Positions 1 through 5,636 of a stretch of DNA of 8,753 nt are shown here, in pieces; positions within the stretch are counted from its first letter, which is position 1; each line of letters opens with the position of its first letter. Location: NCBI GenBank assembly GCA_031404155.1, contig JANNGZ010000177.1:1-8753 (forward strand), written 5' to 3'. The stretch is from JANNGZ01 sp031404155. Its GTDB lineage: Bacteria > Pseudomonadota > Gammaproteobacteria > Burkholderiales > Burkholderiaceae_C. The position numbers and the translations under genes are program-made. The notes under the pieces were generated by a model, which worked only from the letters and a program-made list of their open reading frames with translations, was not told the DNA's origin and did no database searches.

Positions 1-53
1 ACGGTGAACAGCGGAGGAGGGCGGGTGAATGGCGCGGTGAGGTATAGGAGGAA

Positions 54-70
54 GCCGGGCGTAGCCCGGC
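54..70. repeat. Hairpin, 7-bp stem
   Basis: Bases 54-60 (GCCGGGC) pair perfectly with 64-70 (GCCCGGC) around a 3-base loop. A competing 5-bp pairing joins 70-74 (CCGGG) to 83-87 (CCCGG), so the left part of the element can fold in two ways. It is one of the internal palindromes of the 11-179 element. Confidence 0.6.
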
Positions 71-88
71 CGGGGGAGCGAGCCCGGA

Positions 89-115
89 CACAAACCGTCC
101 AGTGGACGGTTTGTG
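89..115. repeat. Perfect 12-bp-stem hairpin
   Basis: Bases 89-100 (CACAAACCGTCC) are exactly complementary to 104-115 (GGACGGTTTGTG) around the 3-base spacer AGT. This is the strongest palindrome in the window. It is less GC-rich than its surroundings and lies near the middle of the 11-179 element. No T-run follows on either strand, so it does not look like an intrinsic terminator. A protein-binding palindrome, a transposase-recognised repeat and an mRNA 3'-end stabiliser are all possible. Confidence 0.75.
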
Positions 116-125
116 CCTGGCGAGC

Positions 126-159
126 GCCCGGGGCTCCGTCCCCGGGCATGAACGGAGCC
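126..159. repeat. Two mutually exclusive hairpins
   Basis: Bases 126-133 (GCCCGGGG) pair with 140-147 (CCCCGGGC) around a 6-base loop, giving an 8-bp stem. The loop region also belongs to a second palindrome: 132-138 (GGCTCCG) pairs with 153-159 (CGGAGCC) over a 14-base loop. The two stems share bases, so only one can form at a time. Whether this matters in RNA or merely reflects the element's layered palindromic origin cannot be told from the sequence. Confidence 0.55.
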
Positions 160-179
160 GGTCACCCGCCCTCCTCGGC

Positions 180-203
180 CCGCTCCCTGGGCCGCTCCCT
201 TGG
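180..203. repeat. Tandem 12-base repeat, two copies
   Basis: CCGCTCCCTGGG (180-191) is followed at once by CCGCTCCCTTGG (192-203), matching at 11 of 12 positions. It lies between the palindromic element and the ravA stop codon. No function is evident; slippage in GC-rich DNA would explain it. Confidence 0.5.
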
Positions 204-223
204 CCCGCACGTTGTGGCCACGC

Positions 224-1699
224 TCAAGCACTCAATGCCACCGGCACCGGTGCCGCCACCTCCGGCAGCCGGTCGTCCACCGGCAACGCGGCAAAACCTT
301 CGCGGGTGGCGGCGAGCCGCTGGCAGAGCGCTTCGAGCGTGGCCACGGTTTGTCGAGGGCCGGCGATCAGGCTCGCCGCCAGCGAGGGCGGCAGCCACAG
401 GCGGCCGGCAAGCGCATCGGCCAGCGTCTGGGCCTTCAACTCGGCGTCGAGCAGATGCGCCCCGGCACGCCCGATCACCTCGTCCACCTGCGCCACACGC
501 GCGGCCACATGCACGCTGCTGTAGCGCCGGCGCTGCTGGGCTTCGAGGGTCTTGGAGACGAAGCGCAGCATCGTGTTGCCGCTGTCTTCGCCCTGCCCGA
601 TCGAGCGCGCCAGCGCGAGCTTGCCGGCGCTGCTGCTTTCGGCGCCACCACTCTCCTCGGGCGGCGCTTGCAGCTCGACTTCGTACTGCTTGTCGAAGGC
701 CTCGACCGCGCGGGTGAGCCAGGCCGCGTCATGCGCCTGGGCCTCGGCGACCTCAGCGGCGAACCACTGCTGCACCCGTGGCACCTGCTCGGGCTCGGCG
801 GCCACCGCGTAGGGCACGAGCCAGAGGTCGAGAACGTCGACCGCCGCGCGGCCCTCGGTGAGCGCCTGGGTGCGCAGCAGGCCGACAAGCTGGCGCCAGC
901 GGCGGTCGGACACGACCATCTGCTGCCCGGCGCACCAGGCGCGCAGGGCTTGCAGGTGGCCCAGCACCGCGGCGGGCAGCGCGACGCGTTCGCGTTCGGC
1001 GCGCAGCGCGTTGACTTCCTGCGGCGACAGGCAAACGCCGGCGCGCGCGGCGGCGTGGCCCGGCTCCGGTTGGGGGGTGGGTCCTGGCGTGACTTGGGGC
1101 GTGGTTTCGAGCGGCCGCTCAGGACTCAACGCGAGCAAGTCAGCGAAGGCCGCGTCGCTCACCGCCACCACCGGCACGCGCAGTAAAAAACGGTCATAGA
1201 ACGCCATCAGGGATTCGTCGACCGGCGCCTCGTTGGTGGCACCGACCACACTCAGCAGCGGGGTGCGGGTGCGGCCCGCGCCGTTGTCGAACTCACGCTC
1301 GTTGAGCAGGGTGAGCAGGGCGTTCAGGATCGCCGAGTTGGCTTTGAAAACCTCATCGAGGAAGGCGATGCTGGCGGTGGGCAGGTAGCCGTCGACCAGG
1401 CGCTCGTAGCGGTCCTCCTCCAGCGCTTTCAGTGACAGCGGGCCGAACAATTCCTCGGGTGTCGAGAAGCGAGTGAGCAGGCGCTCGAAGTAGCGCGCAC
1501 CGGCGAAGCAGCGGTGCAGCCGGCGCGCGAGTTCGCTCTTGGCGGTGCCGGGCGGGCCGATCAGCAGCACATGTTCGCCGGCGAGTGCGGCCAGCAGCGC
1601 CAGGCGCACCGCGGCGTCGCGTTCGAGCAGCGACGCTTGCATGGTGGCGATGAGTGCGCGCAGCGGCCCGGCCAAGGAATGCGCTGTGAGGGTCGTCAT
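224..1699 (-). CDS. ravA: RavA-like MoxR-family AAA+ ATPase
   Basis: This 491-residue cytoplasmic ATPase resembles E. coli RavA, which with its VWA partner ViaA forms a chaperone-like hexamer linked to respiratory complexes and acid/stringent stress. Visible motifs are Walker A GPPGTAKS (48-55), a RFSTPEELFGPLS block (77-89) typical of RavA, Walker B ending LDE (114-116), sensor-1 Asn in GATNE (153-157), candidate arginine fingers in YDRFLLR (168-174) and sensor-2 SDRR (264-267). The far C-terminus (about 415-465) recalls the helical end of RavA. The middle region (about 335-410), where E. coli RavA has its LARA domain, is not recognisable, and a Pro/Thr-rich insert lies at about 193-215. The ATG at 1699 puts Walker A at nearly the E. 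coli position; no Shine-Dalgarno sequence is visible. The open frame runs further upstream, but that part overlaps the zinc-ribbon gene and looks non-coding. No viaA is in the window. Family assignment is firm; the exact role is inferred. Confidence 0.88.
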   Translation of the reverse strand: MTTLTAHSLAGPLRALIATMQASLLERDAAVRLALLAALAGEHVLLIGPPGTAKSELARRLHRCFAGARYFERLLTRFSTPEELFGPLSLKALEEDRYERLVDGYLPTASIAFLDEVFKANSAILNALLTLLNEREFDNGAGRTRTPLLSVVGATNEAPVDESLMAFYDRFLLRVPVVAVSDAAFADLLALSPERPLETTPQVTPGPTPQPEPGHAAARAGVCLSPQEVNALRAERERVALPAAVLGHLQALRAWCAGQQMVVSDRRWRQLVGLLRTQALTEGRAAVDVLDLWLVPYAVAAEPEQVPRVQQWFAAEVAEAQAHDAAWLTRAVEAFDKQYEVELQAPPEESGGAESSSAGKLALARSIGQGEDSGNTMLRFVSKTLEAQQRRRYSSVHVAARVAQVDEVIGRAGAHLLDAELKAQTLADALAGRLWLPPSLAASLIAGPRQTVATLEALCQRLAATREGFAALPVDDRLPEVAAPVPVALSA

Positions 1700-1710
1700 G
1701 ACGGAATTGT

Positions 1711-1731
1711 CGGGCCTGTGGCACCGGCCCG
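1711..1731 (-). other. Hairpin just upstream of ravA start
   Basis: In the mRNA, CGGGCC (1731-1726) can pair with GGCCCG (1716-1711) around a 9-base loop, ending 11 bases before the ravA ATG. The 80-base gap between the zinc-ribbon gene and ravA shows no clear Shine-Dalgarno sequence and no T-run after the stem, so this is not a terminator. It could modulate ravA translation or be a chance product of GC-rich DNA. Confidence 0.3.
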
Positions 1732-1779
1732 CCAGCCGCTGCACACCCCCGCGAAGCCGGACGCCTGCCGCCGCCGCGC

Positions 1780-2052
1780 TCAGGTCACCAGCAGCACCAG
1801 TGCGACCGCCGAGAAGCAGGTGAGCCCGACCACGTACACGTAGCGCCCGTAGGTGACGAAGCCGAAGCGGCGCAGCGTGTGGCTGACGTAAGTCTTGCTG
1901 CAATGCGGGCAGCGCACCGTGAACTGGCGGCCGCGGCGCTGGCTCGGCCACTCGAAGCCGAACAGGGTCTTCGAGAGGTTCTCGGTCCAGGTGCCGCGGT
2001 AGCGAAAGTTCTGCGGGTCCAGGGCCTGGCCGCAGTGAGGGCAGGGTTCCAA
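1780..2052 (-). CDS. Small zinc-ribbon protein with C-terminal membrane helix
   Basis: I do not recognise the family of this 90-residue protein. Two CxxC pairs, CPHC at residues 4-7 and CPHC at 48-51, should bind one zinc ion as a zinc ribbon. A hydrophobic stretch at about 70-89 looks like a single C-terminal membrane helix, preceded by a basic segment (RRFGFVTYGR), which would leave the ribbon in the cytoplasm. TTG at 2052 is the only usual start codon in frame before a stop at 2107-2109, and it keeps the first CxxC; ribosome-site support is weak (AGG nine bases upstream). The gene begins 10 bases after the preceding stop and ends 80 bases before ravA, suggesting co-transcription. A link to RavA function is only a guess from position. 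Confidence 0.72.
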   Translation of the reverse strand: MEPCPHCGQALDPQNFRYRGTWTENLSKTLFGFEWPSQRRGRQFTVRCPHCSKTYVSHTLRRFGFVTYGRYVYVVGLTCFSAVALVLLVT

Positions 2053-2062
2053 CCCGGGCGGC

Positions 2063-2230
2063 CTAGTCTTCGCTCGATTGCAGGGATTGCCACAGGTCGA
2101 CCAGCATCATTGCCAGGCCGATCGCCACCACGGCGCCGAGCGAAAACTCCTTGAGCTTGAAGACGATGGCGCCCAGGAAGCTCAGCATGAGCACGATGGC
2201 GACGGCGGCGGAAAAAAGTTTGATCGGCAT
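2063..2230 (-). CDS. 55-residue two-helix membrane protein
   Basis: This small inner-membrane protein has no family I recognise. It starts MPIKLFSAAVAI and has two hydrophobic segments, about residues 4-24 and 28-47, joined by a short charged turn (KLKE), and ends in an acidic tail (QSSED). The ATG at 2230 is chosen because GGGAG (2237-2241) lies six bases upstream. Extending the frame to 2344 adds a non-hydrophobic leader that runs antisense-free into the amidase C-terminus and is probably not translated. The gene follows the amidase stop by 28 bases and precedes the zinc-ribbon gene by 10, so all three are probably on one transcript. The two-helix hairpin shape suits a membrane accessory peptide, but no function can be assigned. 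Confidence 0.75.
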   Translation of the reverse strand: MPIKLFSAAVAIVLMLSFLGAIVFKLKEFSLGAVVAIGLAMMLVDLWQSLQSSED

Positions 2231-2236
2231 GCCAGG

Positions 2237-2241
2237 CTCCC
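2237..2241 (-). promoter_or_regulatory. Ribosome binding site of the 55-residue protein
   Basis: GGGAG lies six bases before the ATG at 2230 and decides the start of the small membrane protein against a longer open frame. Confidence 0.6.
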
Positions 2242-2258
2242 GGGCAATGGTGGGTCGG

Positions 2259-3593
2259 TTATCCGCGCTGAACCTGCTGCACCAGCCAGCGCGCGGTGCG
2301 CAGCAGGCGGGCGTCGGCGTGGCGTTGGCCGACGAGCTGCACACCCAGCGGCAGGCCGTTGTCGGCGCTCATCAGCGGCAGGTTGATCGCCGGCATGCCG
2401 GCGAGCGACCAGAGGCTGCAAAACGACGGGTCGCCGGTCGAATCGGCCAGCGGCGCGGTGCCGGGGGCCGAGGGCGTGAGGATGGCATCGAAGCTGTCGA
2501 ACATCTCGCTGAAGCCGTGGTTGAGCGGCGCGATGCGCGCCAGGGCTTTTTGGTGTTCGATCGCGCGCACTTCGCGCCCACGCGCGAGCTGCTCGCGCAG
2601 CGGCGCGGACAGGCCTTCGCGGCCGCGCTCCCATTCGGCGTCGAGGTTGAACGCCATTTCGCATTCCATGATGGTGCGCAGCGTGTCCCACGCGTCGCGC
2701 AGCGATTCGGGCAGCGCGATTTCTTCGCACTGCGCGCCGAGCACGCCGCTCAGTTCGGCAAAGGCTTCGACGGTAGTTGGCTCGGCTCGCTCCCAGACCG
2801 GCGTCTTGACGAAGGCGAGTCGCGGCGGCAGCGGAGGGTCTTCGAGCAAGCTGCGCAACAAGGGCGGGCGCGCACGCGGCTGCGAATCGGCGTCGCGCGC
2901 ATCGTGGCCGACGATTTGCTCGGCCACCAGCGCGATATCTTCGAGCGAGCGTGCGAAAACGCCCACGGTATCGAGCGTGCGCGAGAGCTTGAGGATGCCG
3001 TGGCGCGGCACCAGGCCGTGCGTGGGCTTGAAGCCATAGACGCCGCAGAAAGCGGCGGGGCGAATCACCGAGCCGTTGGTTTGGGTGCCGATCGCAAGCG
3101 GCACCATGCCGGCGGCTACCGCCGCGGCCGAGCCCGACGACGAACCGCCCGGTGTGTGCGCAATGTTGTGCGGGTTGCGCGTCTTGCCCGGCGCGTAGGT
3201 GGCGAATTCGGTGGTGACGGTCTTGCCCATGATCACAGCGCCGGCGGCGCGCAACATCGCCACCACGGTGGCGTCGCGGGCGGGCGTGCGCCCGGCGTGC
3301 AGCGTGGTGCCGTCTTCGGTGGGCATGTCGGTGGTGTCGATGATGTCTTTGATGCCCACCGGCACGCCGTGCAGGGGGCCGATGGCACGGCCCTCGGCGC
3401 GGTCGAGGTCGCGCGCGCGGGCCTGCGCCAGCGCATGCGCTTCGTCCAGAAAGTGCCAGGCCTGCACCTGCGGCTCCAACTCGCGGGTGCGGTCCAGGCA
3501 GGCTTGCACCAACTGCTCGGCGCTGATTTCGCCGGCCTGGATGGCTCGCGCGGCTTCAGCGGCCGATGCGAGCGCGAGCCGGGTCGCGTCCAA
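2259..3593 (-). CDS. Amidase-signature family hydrolase
   Basis: This 444-residue cytoplasmic enzyme belongs to the amidase-signature family (GatA/FAAH-like), which hydrolyses C-N amide bonds with a Ser-cisSer-Lys triad. The triad is visible: Lys82 in GVPVGIKD, cis-Ser151 in the GGSSSGS block (149-155) and nucleophile Ser175 in GTQTNGSVIRPA. The spacings of 69 and 24 residues equal those of characterised members. GTQTNGS replaces the common GTDTGGS, a subfamily variation around the oxyanion hole. There is no signal peptide, and length is normal for a free-standing amidase. GatB and GatC are absent nearby, so this is unlikely to be the tRNA amidotransferase subunit. The start is TTG at 3593, three bases after the dctM stop and in the same frame, with AGGTGA overlapping that stop. 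Tight coupling to the TRAP genes suggests it acts on an imported compound or a close derivative; the substrate is unknown. Confidence 0.9.
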   Translation of the reverse strand: MDATRLALASAAEAARAIQAGEISAEQLVQACLDRTRELEPQVQAWHFLDEAHALAQARARDLDRAEGRAIGPLHGVPVGIKDIIDTTDMPTEDGTTLHAGRTPARDATVVAMLRAAGAVIMGKTVTTEFATYAPGKTRNPHNIAHTPGGSSSGSAAAVAAGMVPLAIGTQTNGSVIRPAAFCGVYGFKPTHGLVPRHGILKLSRTLDTVGVFARSLEDIALVAEQIVGHDARDADSQPRARPPLLRSLLEDPPLPPRLAFVKTPVWERAEPTTVEAFAELSGVLGAQCEEIALPESLRDAWDTLRTIMECEMAFNLDAEWERGREGLSAPLREQLARGREVRAIEHQKALARIAPLNHGFSEMFDSFDAILTPSAPGTAPLADSTGDPSFCSLWSLAGMPAINLPLMSADNGLPLGVQLVGQRHADARLLRTARWLVQQVQRG

Positions 3594-3596
3594 GCG

Positions 3597-3602
3597 TCAC
3601 CT
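3597..3602 (-). promoter_or_regulatory. Ribosome binding site overlapping the dctM stop
   Basis: AGGTGA matches the anti-Shine-Dalgarno tail over six bases and includes the TGA stop of dctM. Measured from AGG, the spacing to the amidase TTG is six bases. This supports the TTG start and suggests translational coupling or re-initiation. Confidence 0.55.
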
Positions 3603-4943
3603 GCCGTACAGCGTGTTGGGCAGCCACATCGCGATGCCGGGGAAGACGTAGACGATGGCCATGGTCACGATCACCACATAGACGAAGGGCATGCAGCCGC
3701 TGAAGATCTGCGATAGCAAAAGTGATGGTGGACTGACCCCCTTGAGGTAATACGCCGACATGGCCATCGGCGGCGACAGGAAGGCGGTCTGCAGGTTCAG
3801 CGCCACCAGCACGCCGAACAGGATCGGGTCGATGCCGAAGTGCGACAGCATCGGCAGGAAGATCGGGATGAAGATGATGATGATCTCGGTCCACTCCAGC
3901 GGCCAGCCGAGCACGAAGATGATCGCCTGCGAGAGCAGCAGGAAGGTGATCGGGTTGAGGTTCATGCCGAGCACGAACTCCTTGATCAACTGGTTGCCGC
4001 CGAGGTAGGCAAAGATCGACGCAAACGTGGCCGAACCCACAAAGAGCCAGCACACCATCGCCGAGGTGCGCGCGGTGAGGAAGACCGATTCGCGCAGGCC
4101 CTTCCAGGTCAGCGAGCGGTAGGCCGCGGCCAGGAGGGCAGCGCCCAGGGCGCCCACGGCCGCCGCTTCGGTGGGCGTGGCGATGCCGAACATGATGGCG
4201 CCGAGCACCGACAGGATCAGCAGCGACAGCGGCAGGAAGGACTTGGCCAGCAACACCACCACTTCGCCCACGGGCACGTTGCCCTGGTCCTTGGGCAGCG
4301 GCGGCGCACGCTCGGGCTTGACGATCGCCAGCACGACGACATAAACGATGTACATGCCGGCCAGGAAGAAGCCCGGGATGAACGCCGCCGCATACAGCTT
4401 GACCACCGACAGGCCAGCCATCGCGCCATAGACGATGAGCATGATCGAGGGCGGGATCAGGATGCCCAGGCAGCCGCCGGCGCAGATCACGCCCGCGGCC
4501 AGGCGCGAGTCGTAGCCGGCTCTCATCATCTGCGGCAAGGCCAGCACACCCATCAGCGTGACCACGGCGCCGACGATGCCGGTGGCGGTGGCGAAGAGCG
4601 CGCAAGTGGCGAGGGTGGCCACGGCCAGCGAGCCCGGCACATGCTTGAGCGCGATCTGCAGGCTCTTGAACAGGTTGTCGAGGATGTTCGCGCGCTCGAC
4701 CAGGTAGCCCATCAATAAAAACAGCGGGATCGATACCAGCGCATCGTTGTTGAGCACGGTGAAGGTGTTCTGCGTCAGCAGGTAGAACACGCGGCTGTCG
4801 AAGAAAGCCTGGCCGGCCTGGAAGTAGGCGTAGTAGCCGAAGCCCACGCCCAGGGCCATCAGGGTGAAGGCAACCGGGAAGCCGATGCAGATCGTGAAGA
4901 CCAGGATCCCGATCATTACCAGGGCGACTGCGGGATCGGTCAT
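3597..4943 (-). CDS. dctM: TRAP transporter large membrane subunit
   Basis: This 448-residue inner-membrane protein is the transport subunit of a TRAP (tripartite ATP-independent periplasmic) transporter, which uses an ion gradient, usually sodium, to import the ligand delivered by DctP. It is hydrophobic throughout, consistent with the usual 11-12 helices. Family-typical loops are visible: GCLGILIPPSIMLI (157-170), GIATPTEAAAVG (253-264) and LNLQTAFLSPP (382-392). The first and last sit in the two half-repeats where helix breaks form the ion and substrate sites in this fold. The ATG at 4943 overlaps the dctQ stop as ATGA and has AAGGAG (4951-4956) seven bases upstream. The full normal length is present. 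The style is that of the large subunit in the FcbT3/TakM-like branch, with the branch recalled rather than tested. Confidence 0.95.
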   Translation of the reverse strand: MTDPAVALVMIGILVFTICIGFPVAFTLMALGVGFGYYAYFQAGQAFFDSRVFYLLTQNTFTVLNNDALVSIPLFLLMGYLVERANILDNLFKSLQIALKHVPGSLAVATLATCALFATATGIVGAVVTLMGVLALPQMMRAGYDSRLAAGVICAGGCLGILIPPSIMLIVYGAMAGLSVVKLYAAAFIPGFFLAGMYIVYVVVLAIVKPERAPPLPKDQGNVPVGEVVVLLAKSFLPLSLLILSVLGAIMFGIATPTEAAAVGALGAALLAAAYRSLTWKGLRESVFLTARTSAMVCWLFVGSATFASIFAYLGGNQLIKEFVLGMNLNPITFLLLSQAIIFVLGWPLEWTEIIIIFIPIFLPMLSHFGIDPILFGVLVALNLQTAFLSPPMAMSAYYLKGVSPPSLLLSQIFSGCMPFVYVVIVTMAIVYVFPGIAMWLPNTLYGR

Positions 4944-5545
4944 GGCGCGGCTCCTTTTGGTGTCGCTGGGATGGCCGCGGCTTTAGCGGCGTGTTCTCTC
5001 AGGATCTGGGTCTCCAGCTCTTCGACGTCGTGCAGGCGCGCCGGCCACGAGCCCTCGCGCAGGCAGACGATGCAGCGCAACACCTCGGCAAAACCCTGGA
5101 TCGCGATCAGCGCCGCACCGACGCAGATCATCATCTTCAGCGGCCAGATCGGCATGCCGGCCGGGCTGTTGACGCTGACTTCGCGGATGCGCATCGACTC
5201 CAGCCCGTACTCCGACCCCGCCACCACCAGCGCCAGGATGCCGGGGAAGAAGAAGAGGATGTACAGCGTCAGCTCGACCTTGGCCTGGGTGCGCTCCGAC
5301 CACTTGCGGTAGAGCATGTCGGCACGCACATGGCCGCCGCGCGACAGCGTATAGGCGCCGGCCATATAGAACACCGCGCCATACATCATGTAGCTCAAGT
5401 CGAAGGCCCAGCTCGTCGGGTCGTTCAGCGCATAGCGCACGAAAACCTCGTAACAGGTGCCCAGGGTGAGGATCACGATGCACCAGGCGAACGCATGGCC
5501 GACCGTCTTGCTGAGCTGGTCGATCGAATAGATGAGGCGGTTCAC
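4940..5545 (-). CDS. dctQ: TRAP transporter small membrane subunit
   Basis: This 201-residue inner-membrane protein is the small TRAP subunit, which packs against DctM and helps dock the binding protein. Four helices are visible at about 16-36, 49-67, 91-110 and 133-153. Family-typical residues are EVFVRY (33-38), the W46 region before helix 2 and GGHVRAD (70-76). An Ala-rich charged tail (about 175-201) extends past the last helix. The start is GTG at 5545 with GAGGA (5556-5560) ten bases upstream; no in-frame ATG fits helix 1. The stop overlaps dctM by four bases, the classic sign of translational coupling. The gene lies 91 bases after dctP, separated from it by a terminator hairpin. Confidence 0.93.
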   Translation of the reverse strand: MNRLIYSIDQLSKTVGHAFAWCIVILTLGTCYEVFVRYALNDPTSWAFDLSYMMYGAVFYMAGAYTLSRGGHVRADMLYRKWSERTQAKVELTLYILFFFPGILALVVAGSEYGLESMRIREVSVNSPAGMPIWPLKMMICVGAALIAIQGFAEVLRCIVCLREGSWPARLHDVEELETQILREHAAKAAAIPATPKGAAP

Positions 5546-5586
5546 GGTGGGAGCGTCCTCGGGTTGGAGGCAATAGCGAAGGGGCC

Positions 5587-5618
5587 AAGAAAAAGGGGCG
5601 GTTTCTCGCCCGCCCCTT
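5587..5618 (-). terminator. Intrinsic terminator between dctP and dctQ
   Basis: In the minus-strand transcript AAGGGGCGG (5618-5610) pairs perfectly with CCGCCCCTT (5601-5593) around an 8-base loop, followed by a T-rich tract TTTCTT (5592-5587), so five Ts in a row begin within the stem end. This is the standard rho-independent shape, placed 18 bases after the dctP stop. Since dctQM have no room for an obvious promoter of their own, partial read-through is the likely design, leaving more dctP message than dctQM message. This fits the excess of binding protein over membrane subunits that such transporters need. Confidence 0.85.
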
Positions 5619-5636
5619 CAACCGCAGGTGGTTTGC

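Larger units (their letters stand above)
11..179. repeat. Palindromic intergenic element with inverted ends
   Basis: The ends are inverted copies. Bases 14-28 (GAGGAGGGCGGGTGA) are the exact reverse complement of 162-176, and the match extends to 11-28 against 162-179 with one mismatch (17 of 18). The interior is packed with further palindromes at 54-70, 89-115 and 126-147. No open frame inside resembles a protein, and no target-site duplication is evident outside the ends. The position, just after the ravA stop in a gene-free gap, fits a REP/BIME-like dispersed repeat or a MITE-like non-autonomous element. From memory, similar hairpin sequence recurs between genes of Comamonadaceae, but this was not verified. 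It may alternatively act as a transcript-end or mRNA-stabilising structure for the ravA transcript. Confidence 0.6.

Noticed and set aside
4..717. Plus-strand open frame starting in the palindromic element
   Set aside because: It runs through inverted repeats and then antisense through ravA; Pro/Arg/Ala-rich with no domain. Such frames are a common false call over GC-rich repeats.
200..1186. Plus-strand open frame opposite ravA
   Set aside because: It is antisense to a convincing AAA+ ATPase and has shadow-type composition.
1700..1951. 84-residue N-terminal extension of ravA
   Set aside because: It overlaps the zinc-ribbon gene, has shadow composition, and the ATG at 1699 gives the family-typical distance to Walker A.
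2151..3716. Plus-strand open frame of 521 codons opposite the amidase
   Set aside because: It is fully antisense to a gene with an intact catalytic triad, has Arg/His/Gly-rich composition with no domain, and arises from third-position GC bias of the minus-strand gene.
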